Below are positions 6,943 through 16,146 of a DNA stretch of 32,382 bases, one piece after another. Below the pieces are notes generated by a model. That model was not told where the DNA came from. It searched no databases and was given only the letters and a program-made list of their open reading frames with translations. The DNA comes from Acidobacteriota bacterium (GTDB lineage: Bacteria > Acidobacteriota > Terriglobia > Acidiferrales > UBA7541). Position numbers and translations under genes: made by a program. The stretch lies in contig QHYE01000111.1 of NCBI GenBank assembly GCA_003224055.1, positions 1 to 32,382 of the forward strand, given 5' to 3'. How positions within the stretch are numbered: the first letter of the stretch is position 1; each line of letters opens with the position of its first letter.

Positions 6943-9381
6943 TCAGTGGATCGCCCTTGGACTATTCGGATCTACGCGCTTCTGCTTCGGCTCCGGTTGC
7001 GGCACGACGGGCGGCGCAATCGGCTCCTTCTGCAGCGCATGCTCGAGCACTTCGTCCAGCGTGCGCACGTAAGTGATCTTCATGTCGCCCAGAATGTCCG
7101 CCGGCAGATCCGCCACGACGTTCGGCTCGTTGTCCGCGGGCAGCAGCACTTCCTTGATGCCCGCTCGCTTCGCGCCCAGCACTTTTTCCTTCACGCCGCC
7201 GATCGGCAGGACAATACCCGAGAGGGTCATCTCGCCGGTCATCGCCAGCCGGTCCTTGATCGGCCTACCGCTGAGCAAGCTCACCAGTGCCGTCACCATC
7301 GCCGCGCCCGCCGACGGGCCGTCTTTCGGCACCGCGCCGGATGGCACGTGAATGTGAATGTCCTGCTTGCGGAAGAAGTCCGGATCGATTCCATAGCGTT
7401 CGCCGTTTGCGCGCGTCCACGTCAGCGCCGCTGTCATGGACTCCTGCATGACTTCGCCGAGATGCCCGGTCATGGTGAACTGCTTGCCGCCGCGCATCCG
7501 CGTGGCCTCGATGAAGATGATGTCTCCGCCCACCGGCGTCCAGACCAGCCCCACGGCAACTCCCGGCCGCTTGACGCGCTCTTCGACTTCCTTCTCCGTG
7601 CGGAACTTCGGCACGCCCAGGAATTCGCGAACGACTTCCGGTGTGACGATCATCTTTTCCATTTTGCCTTCGGCGATGCGCCGCGCCTGCTTCCGCGTGA
7701 TCGTCGCGATCTCGCGCTCCAGGTTGCGCACGCCGGCTTCCCGCGTGAAGCTGTGGATAATCTCCTGCAGCCCCGCGTCCTGGAATTCGATCTGTTCGCC
7801 GACTTTCAGCCCGTGTTCCGTGGCCTGTTTCGGGATCAGATACTTGTGCGCGATGTGCAGCTTCTCCTCGCCCGTGTAGCCGGGCAATTCGATGATCTCC
7901 ATGCGGTCGCGCAGCGGCTCCGGGATGGGATCCATCCAGTTGGCCGTGGCAATGAACAGTACCTTCGAAAGATCAAACGGCACATCCAGGTAGTGATCCC
8001 GGAACGAGTTGTTTTGCTCTGGATCGAGAACTTCCATCAGCGCCGATGACGGATCGCCACGGAAGTCGCGCCCGAGCTTGTCTACTTCGTCGAGCATCAT
8101 GACTGGGTCGTTCGTTTCCCCGCGCTTCAGTCCTTGAATAATCTGCCCGGGCAACGCGCCGATGTAAGTGCGCCGGTGCCCGCGGATCTCCGCTTCATCG
8201 TGCATGCCGCCCAGAGCGATACGCACAAATTTGCGGCCCAGCGAACGCGCGATGGACTTGCCGAGCGAAGTCTTGCCCACGCCCGGAGGCCCCACGAAGC
8301 ACAGGATCGGCCCTTTCATTCCCGGCTGCAGTATTTTCACCGCCAGGTAATCGAGGATGCGCTCCTTCACCTTTTGCAGGTCGTAATGATCTTCGTCGAG
8401 AATTTCGTGCGCTTTGGCGATGTTGATCTCTTCGCTGCCGGAAGATTTGCTCCAGGGCAGAGAAGTCATCCATTCCAGATAGGTCCGCGAAACCATGTAC
8501 TCCGCCGACGCTGGAGTCATCTTCGCCAGCCGCTTCAGCTCGCGGTCGCATTCTTTCTTCGCTTCCGCGGTCATGCCCGCTTCGTCAACCTTTTTGCGCA
8601 GCTCGTCGATCTCTTGCATCGTATCGTCGGATTCGCCGAGTTCCTTCTGGATCGCCTTCATCTGTTCGCGCAGCAGATATTCACGCTGATTCTGGCTGAC
8701 CTGTTCCTGCACCTGGTCGTGAATTTTCGAGCGAAGCTCCAACACTTCGAGCTCTTTGGAAAGTTCGCGAATCAGCGTCTCCAGGCGCCGCCGCACGCTC
8801 GACGTCTCAATCAATTCCTGTCTCAGGAGTGTGGAAAGCGTTGGGAGCGTGCCGGCGATGAAATCCGCCAGCCGGCCGGGGTCGTCGATGTTCATTGCCG
8901 CCGATTGCAAATCGTCGGAAAGCTGCGGCGAGTGGCTCACCACGTCGCGGAAGAGTTCCTGCGCATTCCGTTCCAGCGCTTCAAGCTCCGTGTCGGCCTC
9001 GCCGAGAATATCCGGTTGCGCCTCTACCTTGGCGCGAAGGTACGGCCGCAAACCGATCAGGTCCACGATTTGGATACGCTGGAGTCCTTCCAGGAAAATC
9101 ACCACATTCCCGTTCGGCATTTTGACGGTCTTATGCACTCTTGCGAGCGTGCCCACTTTGTGAAGGTCCGCCGCAGCAGGATCTTCAATTCGCGGATCGA
9201 GCTGCGCGACTACGCCCAGCATTTTTTCCTCGCCTTGCAAGGCACTTACCAGCGCCAGCGAACTCTCCCGGCCCACAGTCAACGGCAGGACAGCGCCCGG
9301 AAACAAGACGGTGTCGCGAACCGGCAGGATCGGAAGGATCTCTGGCACCACAAATTTCTTTTCAGCCATCATGGCCCCCAT
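6943..9381 (-). CDS. lon: ATP-dependent protease Lon (LonA)
   Basis: Lon degrades misfolded and regulatory proteins in the cytoplasm. The 812-residue protein has the full LonA order: N-terminal substrate-binding (LAN) domain starting at ILPILPVRDTVLFPG, a coiled-coil region, the AAA+ module with Walker A GPPGVGKTS and Walker B MLDEVDK, and the C-terminal serine protease. The catalytic dyad is Ser690 (in GPSAG) and Lys733, 43 residues apart as in Escherichia coli Lon. The start could instead be ATG at 9372 or 9369, which have a GGGGG sequence just upstream. The last 25 residues (Pro/Gln/Lys-rich) are an ordinary variable tail. A strong terminator follows. No CIRCE operator or clear promoter was found in the 230 bp upstream. 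Confidence 0.97.
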   Translation of the reverse strand: MGAMMAEKKFVVPEILPILPVRDTVLFPGAVLPLTVGRESSLALVSALQGEEKMLGVVAQLDPRIEDPAAADLHKVGTLARVHKTVKMPNGNVVIFLEGLQRIQIVDLIGLRPYLRAKVEAQPDILGEADTELEALERNAQELFRDVVSHSPQLSDDLQSAAMNIDDPGRLADFIAGTLPTLSTLLRQELIETSSVRRRLETLIRELSKELEVLELRSKIHDQVQEQVSQNQREYLLREQMKAIQKELGESDDTMQEIDELRKKVDEAGMTAEAKKECDRELKRLAKMTPASAEYMVSRTYLEWMTSLPWSKSSGSEEINIAKAHEILDEDHYDLQKVKERILDYLAVKILQPGMKGPILCFVGPPGVGKTSLGKSIARSLGRKFVRIALGGMHDEAEIRGHRRTYIGALPGQIIQGLKRGETNDPVMMLDEVDKLGRDFRGDPSSALMEVLDPEQNNSFRDHYLDVPFDLSKVLFIATANWMDPIPEPLRDRMEIIELPGYTGEEKLHIAHKYLIPKQATEHGLKVGEQIEFQDAGLQEIIHSFTREAGVRNLEREIATITRKQARRIAEGKMEKMIVTPEVVREFLGVPKFRTEKEVEERVKRPGVAVGLVWTPVGGDIIFIEATRMRGGKQFTMTGHLGEVMQESMTAALTWTRANGERYGIDPDFFRKQDIHIHVPSGAVPKDGPSAGAAMVTALVSLLSGRPIKDRLAMTGEMTLSGIVLPIGGVKEKVLGAKRAGIKEVLLPADNEPNVVADLPADILGDMKITYVRTLDEVLEHALQKEPIAPPVVPQPEPKQKRVDPNSPRAIH

Positions 9382-9612
9382 GTTCCAGCGCGGCGGGAAC
9401 TGCCTCCGCGCAATACCATCTTAGATGCTGGCTAGCTTGAAAGGGTGCGCGAAAGTACAAATGTTGCTATCACAAAACCTTAGCACTTCGCGCTCATATT
9501 CTGCCATTCCACTCCGCCTCGCACTAGAAAACCCATAAAGTTATTGTAATCAGTCATATAGTTCCATTTGCTAGTCGCCCCCGCCCAACTCTCGCGCACG
9601 GGCCTCCGCAAC

Positions 9613-10950
9613 CTATACCCTATTCATGTTCGCCCCAAATTGCTTTAGCACAAACTGGGCCGCCTCCTCGCGTGTCTTGACTTCCCCCTCCAATTGGGCA
9701 TCTTCAAGACTCCCCAGAATCTGGCTGAAAACCGGCCCAGGCCGGAACCCCATAGCTTGTAAGTCGTCCCCCGTGATCAAGCGTTCGGGCCGAACCTGTT
9801 CCGGCGGCGTCTCGGCGATGAATCGCCGGACCAACTCATACGAGTCCAGGTTGCCGTGGCTCGAAAGGCAATCGACTCGATGCAGCGCCAGGTGCTCGTC
9901 GAAATGCGGCAGCCGCACAAACCGTTTCAGCGTGGAAGCGCGCATTGATTCCACATCCTTGAAGCGCATGTGGTTGTCGACCAGCGCGAGGATTTGTTCG
10001 GTGTCCTCGTTGGAAAAGCGCAGCCGGCGGCAGATCTCCTCGGCCATGCGAACACCCACATCCACGTGTCCATCGAACCGAATCCGGTCCCCTGTTTCCG
10101 AGGCGGACTTGAACGTTGGCGGCTTGCCCACGTCATGGAGAAGGACGCCCCACGCCAGCGTTGGTGAAACGCCGGCGAGAAGCGCTTCCAGCATGAGCCG
10201 CGTATGAATCCACACGTCTCCTTCGGGATGAAATTGCGGCGGCTGCTCGACGCCCTTCATCGCGGCGATTTCCGGCAGGACTTGTTGAAGGAGGCCCGTC
10301 TCATCCAGTAATTCGATCGCTCGCCGGGCTGTCCCTTCCGTCAGCATCTTGGTAAGCTCATCGCGCAGACGCTCGGGAGACACTTGGCGGATTTCTTCCA
10401 CATGCCTGCGGATGGCGCGCAACGTATCGGATTCTATTTCGAAGCCGAACCGCGCCGCGAAGCGCACCGCGCGCAACATGCGGAGCTTGTCCTCCGTGAA
10501 ACGGCGATCCGGATCGCCGATTGCCCGAATCACTTTGGCTCGTAAGTCGGCCTGGCCACCCACGTAGTCCAGCACTTCCCCGGTGTCATGCCGCATCAAT
10601 AGTCCATTGATGGTGAAATCGCGGCGCTGCACATCTTCTTCAGCCGTTTTCGAGAAGCTCACGCGGTCTGGATGGCGGCCATCGCTATAGCCGATATCGG
10701 AACGGAAAGTGGCGACTTCTACTTTCAACTCCTCCTGCGGAATAAGAACCACCCCGAACTGCGCACCTACGGCCACGTTTTCCGGGAAGAGCCCTATCAC
10801 TTGATCGGGCGTGGCGTCCGTCGTCACGTCGTAATCGGCAGGTTCACGGCCAAGTAGCAAATCGCGCACACAACCGCCCACCAGAAATGCCTGGTACCCG
10901 TTCCGGCGAAGCGTTTCGCAAATCGAATTGGCCAGCTCGCGTGGCGTCAC
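9613..10950 (-). CDS. cca: CCA-adding enzyme / poly(A) polymerase family with HD domain
   Basis: This class II tRNA nucleotidyltransferase (445 residues) builds or repairs the CCA end of tRNA. Visible are the GGCVRDLLLG motif (25-34), catalytic acids in PADYDV (about 38-42), the nucleotide-selecting RRDFTINGLL (109-118), the head/neck helices, and a C-terminal HD domain with His241, His249 and His272-Asp273. The HD domain is typical of bacterial enzymes with phosphodiesterase or phosphatase activity. The start is GTG at 10950 without a strong ribosome-binding site. It lies 66 bp downstream of the RsbU-type phosphatase and is the last gene of the long minus-strand run. Family members can be poly(A) polymerases; the motif set favours a CCA enzyme. 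Confidence 0.93.
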   Translation of the reverse strand: MTPRELANSICETLRRNGYQAFLVGGCVRDLLLGREPADYDVTTDATPDQVIGLFPENVAVGAQFGVVLIPQEELKVEVATFRSDIGYSDGRHPDRVSFSKTAEEDVQRRDFTINGLLMRHDTGEVLDYVGGQADLRAKVIRAIGDPDRRFTEDKLRMLRAVRFAARFGFEIESDTLRAIRRHVEEIRQVSPERLRDELTKMLTEGTARRAIELLDETGLLQQVLPEIAAMKGVEQPPQFHPEGDVWIHTRLMLEALLAGVSPTLAWGVLLHDVGKPPTFKSASETGDRIRFDGHVDVGVRMAEEICRRLRFSNEDTEQILALVDNHMRFKDVESMRASTLKRFVRLPHFDEHLALHRVDCLSSHGNLDSYELVRRFIAETPPEQVRPERLITGDDLQAMGFRPGPVFSQILGSLEDAQLEGEVKTREEAAQFVLKQFGANMNRV

Positions 10951-11016
10951 GCAGTGATTATGCGCCAGACGCGGCCGCGAGAGGAAATCGGAGTTCTCGA
11001 AAGTATCGGCCTGCGG

Positions 11017-12150
11017 CTATCTGCTGCGGAAGACCAGGCAGGTGATGTCATCGGACTGCCGCGTTGCGCGCACGAATTCGTCCACTTTCTTCATCAAGTG
11101 CTGCAGCGTCTGCTGGGCGTCCCAATCGGGGAGACTGCAGATGGCCCCGTTCCATCGTTCGTTTCCGAACTCCTCGCCTGCCTCGTTGAAGGCTTCAACG
11201 ACGCCATCAGTAAAGAAAATCAGCGCGTCGCCGGGCTTGAGCTCCAGATCCGCAGTCTCGTAAACGACGTTTGATTGAATTCCCAACGGCAATCCGCCAA
11301 CGTCCAATCGCAGAAGATCTCCGTTTGCGCGGCGAAGGATCGGCGCGTTATGCCCGGCATTCACGTAGACGAGACGCCGCGTGACGGGATTGTATTCGCC
11401 CAGGACCGCCGTGGTGAACCGCCTGCCATCTAGGCTATGCGCGCAGGCGTAGCGGTTCAGCCGCGCCACAAGGTCCGCGAGCGGGGCATTTTCTACAGCA
11501 ACAGTCCGCAGGCTGGCTTGCAGCGTGGCCATCAGCAGCGCGGCGGGAACACTCTTGCCCGCCACGTCCGCGATCACCAGCATCAATTTTTCATGGTTAT
11601 CGGGATCCGGGTAGAAAGCGTCATAGTAATCGCCGGCAACGGAATTCTGCGGCCGCGTGGCGAACGCGATGTCCGCCCCCGCCACATCCGGCGCCTGCGA
11701 AGGCACCAGCCAGCTCTGAATTTCGCGCGCGATTTCCAGGTCGCGCTTCATGGTGACTTTGTCCGCCAGCTCCAGCGAAAGCAGCAACAGGAAGAGCATC
11801 ACGGCAATCACTTCAAAGTTCATCTGGGACTTGCTTACAGACATCACCAGCATCACAAACGCGATAAGCAGAAGGACGCGCCGGGCCGGCGACATTTTCA
11901 GGAGCAGCGCCCAGAAGAATTCCTTTGCAACATGGAGCGGCCGTCGCCAGCGCGGCAGCTTCTGGATTTCTTCCCAGTCGACGTCGCGGTCATAGAAACC
12001 GTAGCTGGCGCGTGCATCGGCTACGAATTGCGACCACAGGTCGTCAATTTCGCGGCCTTCGCTGACGCGCTGCCAGAAGTGCCGCACGCGATCCGCAAGC
12101 CCCACGCGGGGCCGGGCGGGCGGGGCAACGGGGATAGGAAGCTCGCTCAT
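11017..12150 (-). CDS. RsbU/SpoIIE-type PP2C serine phosphatase, membrane-anchored
   Basis: Two hydrophobic helices (about 91-106 and 111-128) lie in the middle of the chain, followed by a coiled linker (MKRDLEIAREIQSWLVP) and a SpoIIE/RsbU phosphatase domain (about 150-377). Metal-binding acids are visible: Gly173-Asp174 in VAGDYYD, Asp195 in ADVAGKS, the Asp of FFTDGV and the paired Asp of QSDDIT. Such enzymes dephosphorylate STAS antagonists. The N-terminal 85 residues are not a recognised sensor domain. The gene lies between dinB (56 bp) and cca (66 bp) on the same strand. The STAS and kinase partners may be those at 415-1252, about 10 kb away; that link is an inference. Confidence 0.9.
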   Translation of the reverse strand: MSELPIPVAPPARPRVGLADRVRHFWQRVSEGREIDDLWSQFVADARASYGFYDRDVDWEEIQKLPRWRRPLHVAKEFFWALLLKMSPARRVLLLIAFVMLVMSVSKSQMNFEVIAVMLFLLLLSLELADKVTMKRDLEIAREIQSWLVPSQAPDVAGADIAFATRPQNSVAGDYYDAFYPDPDNHEKLMLVIADVAGKSVPAALLMATLQASLRTVAVENAPLADLVARLNRYACAHSLDGRRFTTAVLGEYNPVTRRLVYVNAGHNAPILRRANGDLLRLDVGGLPLGIQSNVVYETADLELKPGDALIFFTDGVVEAFNEAGEEFGNERWNGAICSLPDWDAQQTLQHLMKKVDEFVRATRQSDDITCLVFRSR

Positions 12151-12206
12151 AAAATTTTGCGAATGGAGAATAGAGTATGGGACATTCGCGGGTGTTTCGC
12201 TGGAAG

Positions 12207-13457
12207 CTAGGAATCGGCGCCGTTGTGATCCGGCCCATCACGCAAAAGTGAGCCGCCGAATTGCACTTTGCTGAATCCGAAGCGATCGCGAAGCCGGTCC
12301 GCGGCACTGGTAAGTTTTTCCAGTCTTGCGCGGCGCTCCGCGTCGAGCAGATCCAGCTGCTCGTTGCCGTGCGTGAGGCCGCTGAGGCTTACGCCAAGCA
12401 GCCGGATTTTTCTGCGCGGATCGCGGTGCACGCGAAAGAGCTCCTGAAACACAGCGAAGATATCCGTGTCGAGACGCGTGGGTTCGCCGAGCGTCTTTGA
12501 TCGTGTATGCGTTTCGAAACCTGCGTAGCGAATGGTGAGTGTAAGTATCCGTGTGGCGAGGCCGGCTTCGCGGAGGCGCTTGCAGGCTTTCTGCGATAGA
12601 TGGCTGAGCATCGCGCCCAGCGCGTTGGAATCCTCCGTGTCTTCGCCGAACGTGTGATTATGCGAAATCGATTTCGGCTCCGCGTCAATCACGAATTCGT
12701 AGGAATCGCCGCCGCGGGCCTTGCGATACAGCGCCGTTCCCCATTGGCCGAAAATCGTTTCCAGTTTTTCCTGCGGAACAGCAGCAATCTGCTGCACGGT
12801 TTCGATGCCCATCGCCCGCAGCGCCCGCTCCGTCACTTCGCCGATGCCCGGGATCTTTCGAACGGGAAGCGGCGCAAGGAATCGCTGTTCGCTGCCCGCG
12901 GGCACCCAGACAAGCCCGCGCGGCTTGGCTTGGTCGGAAGCAACTTTGGCAACCAGGCGAGTCGTTGCCAGTCCTGCAGAACAGGGAAGCGCGGTCGTTT
13001 GCGTGATCGTTCTAAGCAATTTGTCCGCAGCGGCCAGCGGCGGTCCATGCAAGCGCTCGGTGCCGGAAAGGTCGAGATAGGCCTCGTCAATCGAAACCAT
13101 CTCCACGATCGGAGAAAATTTCGCGAGGATGGTGACGACGCGGTCGCTCCACTCTCCATATTTTTCGTGATGCCCATCAAGAAAAACCGCGTGCGGGCAA
13201 AGCCGTCCCGCCGTTCGCAGCGGCATCGCCGAATGAATCCCGTATTTGCGCGCTTCGTAACTCGCCGCGGAAACGACCCCGCGCTGGTCCGGCCGCCCGC
13301 CGACCACCACGGGCTTGCCGCGAAGCTCGGGCCGTTCCAGCAATTCCACGGAAACGAAAAACGCATCCATGTCCACGTGGAGTATGGACGATTGCGCGAG
13401 GGCCGACTGGTCCTCAAGAGGCCCATGCTTGGCTCGGAACCGTGCGAAGTCCGGCAT
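12207..13457 (-). CDS. dinB: DNA polymerase IV (Y-family translesion polymerase)
   Basis: DinB copies damaged DNA with low fidelity. The 416-residue protein shows the Y-family palm motifs HVDMDAFFVSVE near the N-terminus and SIDEAYLDLSGTERL near residue 125, the helix-hairpin-helix region (PGIGEVTERALRAMG), and the little-finger domain. QLDLLD in the C-terminal part resembles the family's sliding-clamp-binding motif. The frame opens at a TTG at 13493, but ATG at 13457 fits the family N-terminus better. It is 56 bp after the prmC stop and upstream of the phosphatase gene. No LexA-like box was recognised. Confidence 0.94.
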   Translation of the reverse strand: MPDFARFRAKHGPLEDQSALAQSSILHVDMDAFFVSVELLERPELRGKPVVVGGRPDQRGVVSAASYEARKYGIHSAMPLRTAGRLCPHAVFLDGHHEKYGEWSDRVVTILAKFSPIVEMVSIDEAYLDLSGTERLHGPPLAAADKLLRTITQTTALPCSAGLATTRLVAKVASDQAKPRGLVWVPAGSEQRFLAPLPVRKIPGIGEVTERALRAMGIETVQQIAAVPQEKLETIFGQWGTALYRKARGGDSYEFVIDAEPKSISHNHTFGEDTEDSNALGAMLSHLSQKACKRLREAGLATRILTLTIRYAGFETHTRSKTLGEPTRLDTDIFAVFQELFRVHRDPRRKIRLLGVSLSGLTHGNEQLDLLDAERRARLEKLTSAADRLRDRFGFSKVQFGGSLLRDGPDHNGADS

Positions 13458-13513
13458 GCCCCTTAGCCTACTCCGGACATCTGTCGGCCTCAACTTTTCC
13501 GGTTGATGGCCCG

Positions 13514-14464
13514 CTACAACCGCTCGGCGGCGATGACGCGGGGGATGCCGGCGAGGTCGTTGGTGGCGCCGACGTTGGTCCAGAGTGGTACATCGAGGAG
13601 CAGTTGGACAGCGGGCAGGCTGTTGTGGCCGAGTTCGAGTACGAGGATTCCACCGGGCTTCAGCTTGGCGCCAGCTTGCGCGATGAGCTCGGCGTAAAGT
13701 TCGTAACCTTCTTCGCCTCCGTAAAGCGCGATCTCCGGCTCGTGATCGCGGACTTCGCGCATCAGTGTTGAGGCTTCGCGGCGGCCGATGTAGGGCGGAT
13801 TGCTTACGATCAGGTCGAGGAAAAGTAACTGGTGCCTGGTGACTTGTGACTCGTGAGTGGCACCGGCCTCTACGACGGAAAGCGCGTCGAGTAAGTTGGA
13901 TTCGAGGAAATGGATTTGATCGGAGACGGAGTGGCGCGCGGCGTTGCGGCGGGCGACGGCGAGCGCGGCGCTCGAAATGTCCGTGGCGTAAATCCTTGCG
14001 CCGGGCAGCTCTTTTGCGAGGGCTACGGCAATGCAGCCGGAGCCGGTGCCAACGTCGGCGATTTGCAGGCCCTCGCCGCTGAATGTTTGCTTGTGGCCGG
14101 CGCGAATTTCGCGGACGGCGAGGCGGTCGAGCACGACTTCGATGACGTGCTCGGTTTCCGGGCGGGGAATCAAGACGTCCGGCGTGACTTCAAATTCGAG
14201 GCTCCAGAATTCTTGTTTGCCGGTGAGGTGTTGCGTAGGCTCGCCAGCGGCGCGGCGGGCGAGCAGGCTGGTAAAGAGATGTACCTCGGAATCGCGAATT
14301 ACTTCTTCAGGATGTGCATAGAGCCACGCGCGGTCGCGGCCGAGCGCGTGCATAAGGAGCAGCTCGGCCGCGAGGGTATGCGATGGAACGCCGGCGGCGC
14401 GCAACTGCGCGAAGGCTTCGCGCAGAGCGGTGCGGACGATGAGCGGCGCCGTCTGCGGCTTCAT
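13514..14464 (-). CDS. prmC: Release factor glutamine methyltransferase PrmC
   Basis: PrmC methylates the Gln of the GGQ motif in release factors, here presumably the product of prfA two genes upstream. The SAM-binding motif DVGTGSG is at 137-143 and the substrate Gln-binding NPPY at 222-225. ATG at 14464 is chosen because it overlaps the stop of the preceding gene in an ATGA arrangement, indicating translational coupling; a start at 14494 would overlap it by 34 bp. Unusual: about 15 extra residues before NPPY (THESQVTRHQ at 203-212) are encoded by a 7-bp tandem repeat at 13825-13859 (see findings). They fall in the loop before the NPPY strand, so the fold is probably kept. Confidence 0.94.
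   Translation of the reverse strand: MKPQTAPLIVRTALREAFAQLRAAGVPSHTLAAELLLMHALGRDRAWLYAHPEEVIRDSEVHLFTSLLARRAAGEPTQHLTGKQEFWSLEFEVTPDVLIPRPETEHVIEVVLDRLAVREIRAGHKQTFSGEGLQIADVGTGSGCIAVALAKELPGARIYATDISSAALAVARRNAARHSVSDQIHFLESNLLDALSVVEAGATHESQVTRHQLLFLDLIVSNPPYIGRREASTLMREVRDHEPEIALYGGEEGYELYAELIAQAGAKLKPGGILVLELGHNSLPAVQLLLDVPLWTNVGATNDLAGIPRVIAAERL
13825..13859. repeat. 7-bp tandem repeat inside prmC
   Basis: Five imperfect 7-bp units (35 bp), each beginning GT, with consensus GTGACTN on the plus strand. It is wholly inside prmC and is translated in frame. The same unit family occurs at 16147-16174, and a related one at 21869-21896. Confidence 0.7.
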
Positions 14465-15009
14465 CCGAAGAGTTTTTCCTTTTGACGGCCGCAAGCTTCG
14501 TGATAGCCCAAGGCTACACCGTTACCGGAATAAGCATAACCGCCGATGGCGAGGCCGCCGAACGCGCGATAGCCAATGGCACCGCCACCTAGTGCCCGCC
14601 AACCGATGGCCAGTCCGCCCAGCGCGAGGAAGCCGAGCGAGACGCCACCGATGGCGAAACCACCTACAGCCACTCCTCCCACTGCAACAACGCCGAAGGC
14701 AAGTCCGCCAATCGCAATCACGCCGCGAGGACGGCCGCCGATTGCAATAATAGCGACCGGGGCGGCCCCGGAAGCGAATACCGGGAGGCCGGCGACGCGC
14801 GAAGTAGATTCATAGGAACGCACGTTGTAAGTGGGCATCGCGCTACGCCCTGCCATCGGCACGATAACTAAGGCCGAGATCATGAAAACGAGGTACAAAA
14901 CCCAAAAGCGACGCGGGACAGGGCGAGTGTCGGCAGGACCCGAGGCTAAGCGTTCGCTCATGTCCCTCATCCAACCTGAACCAGGAGCGGAACCCGGACG
15001 AGTCAACAT
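14461..15009 (-). CDS. Membrane-anchored pentapeptide-repeat (GxxA-hydrophobic) protein
   Basis: I do not recognise a named family. The 182-residue protein has one membrane helix (about 35-51), a short linker, and then 13 consecutive pentapeptides (96-160) of the form G-x-x-A-hydrophobic: Gly is first in all 13 units, the fourth position is Ala in 12 and Ser in one, and the fifth is always hydrophobic or aromatic. A degenerate start of the array precedes it (86-95). The regular five-residue period suggests a beta-helix-like or solenoid structure, but it does not match the usual A(D/N)Lxx pentapeptide register. Start ATG at 15009 is supported by a perfect AAGGAGGTG Shine-Dalgarno sequence (complement of 15014-15022). 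Its stop overlaps the prmC start. It lies between prfA (21 bp) and prmC. Confidence 0.82.
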   Translation of the reverse strand: MLTRPGSAPGSGWMRDMSERLASGPADTRPVPRRFWVLYLVFMISALVIVPMAGRSAMPTYNVRSYESTSRVAGLPVFASGAAPVAIIAIGGRPRGVIAIGGLAFGVVAVGGVAVGGFAIGGVSLGFLALGGLAIGWRALGGGAIGYRAFGGLAIGGYAYSGNGVALGYHEACGRQKEKLFG

Positions 15010-15030
15010 GGGGCACCTCCTTGCTAAGGA

Positions 15031-16122
15031 TTATGCACCCGCGAGCTCCTGCTGGAGGCGCTCGGATTCATAGTGCGAGACGAGGCCGTCGACGAGCGGC
15101 GCGAGCTTTCCTTCCATCACGTCGGTGAGCTGGTGGAGCGTCAGGCCGATGCGATGGTCGGTCACGCGGTTCTGCGGAAAATTATAGGTGCGGATTTTTT
15201 CGGAGCGATCGCCGGTTTTGATCTGGCCGCGTCGTTCGACGGAGAGCGCGGCCTGCCGCTTCTCCTGTTCCTGCTCGTACAAGCGCGCGCGGAGAACGCG
15301 CATGGCCTTGGCGCGATTCTTGATCTGCGATTTTTCGTCCTGCTGCGAGACCACGAGGCCGCTCGGAATGTGCGTGATGCGCACGGCGGAATAGGTCGTG
15401 TTGACAGACTGGCCGCCCGGGCCGGAAGAACAAAACGTATCGACGCGCAAGTCTTTCGCTTCGATCTTGATATCGATTTCGTCCGCTTCGGGGAGAACCG
15501 CGACGGTCGCGGCGGAAGTATGGATGCGGCCCTGCGTTTCCGTGGCGGGAACGCGCTGGACGCGATGCACGCCGCTTTCATATTTCAGTTTGGAATACAC
15601 TTTTTGCCCTTGAATGGCGGCGACGACTTCTTTCAGGCCTCCGAGCGAAGACGGAGAGCTTTCGAGGACTTCAACTTTCCAGCCCTGCGTTTCCGCGTAG
15701 CGCGAGTACATGCGAAAAAGTTCCGCGGCAAAGAGGGCGGCTTCATCGCCGCCCGTGCCCGCGCGGATTTCCAGGATGACGCTCTTTTCGTCGAGGGGAT
15801 CCCTTGGCAGAAGCAGAAGTTTCAATTCACGCTCGGCTTTTTCCTTGCGCGCCGTGAGCTCCCTCTCCTCGTCGTGTGCCATCTGTTTCATTTCAGCATC
15901 TTCCGCTTCCACGAACATCTGGTGCGCGCCGGCGAGATCCTTCTCGAGCTGTTTGTACTCGCGGTGCTTCTCGACGATTTCTTCCAGCTCGGCGTGCTGC
16001 TTCGCAACTTTCTGGTAGCGTGCGGAGTCGGAAGCCACTTCGGAAGTCGAGAGCTGCTGCGTCAGCTCGTCGTAGCGCGCGCCGAGCTGATCCAATTTTT
16101 CAGTTAACGTCAGTGTAGCCAT
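15031..16122 (-). CDS. prfA: Peptide chain release factor 1
   Basis: RF1 ends translation at UAA and UAG. The 363-residue protein carries the RF1 stop-codon tripeptide Pro192-Ala193-Thr194 (PAT, distinguishing it from RF2) and the catalytic GGQ loop with Gln238 ([10 protein letters not shown]). ATG at 16122 is chosen: AGAGGA lies about 6 bp upstream and the N-terminus then matches the family; the frame stays open to 16281, but that extension is encoded by intergenic repeats. It heads the minus-strand run that includes prmC, its modifying enzyme, with an unrelated repeat protein in between. Confidence 0.96.
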   Translation of the reverse strand: MATLTLTEKLDQLGARYDELTQQLSTSEVASDSARYQKVAKQHAELEEIVEKHREYKQLEKDLAGAHQMFVEAEDAEMKQMAHDEERELTARKEKAERELKLLLLPRDPLDEKSVILEIRAGTGGDEAALFAAELFRMYSRYAETQGWKVEVLESSPSSLGGLKEVVAAIQGQKVYSKLKYESGVHRVQRVPATETQGRIHTSAATVAVLPEADEIDIKIEAKDLRVDTFCSSGPGGQSVNTTYSAVRITHIPSGLVVSQQDEKSQIKNRAKAMRVLRARLYEQEQEKRQAALSVERRGQIKTGDRSEKIRTYNFPQNRVTDHRIGLTLHQLTDVMEGKLAPLVDGLVSHYESERLQQELAGA

Positions 16123-16146
16123 GGCAAATCCTCTTACGAACAAAGC

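Noticed and set aside
8134-9435. A 433-codon open frame antisense to lon
   Set aside because: It mirrors the lon reading frame in GC-rich DNA. Its Arg/His/Gln-rich translation has no domain, and lon is unmistakable on the other strand.
9481-9505. A CIRCE-like half-site (TTAGCACT) upstream of lon
   Set aside because: The second half GAGTGCTAA is missing at the required 9-bp spacing, so HrcA control is not supported.
13910-16107. Long plus-strand frames opposite prmC and prfA
   Set aside because: They are shadows of well-identified genes, with compositions typical of reverse-strand translation and no family match.
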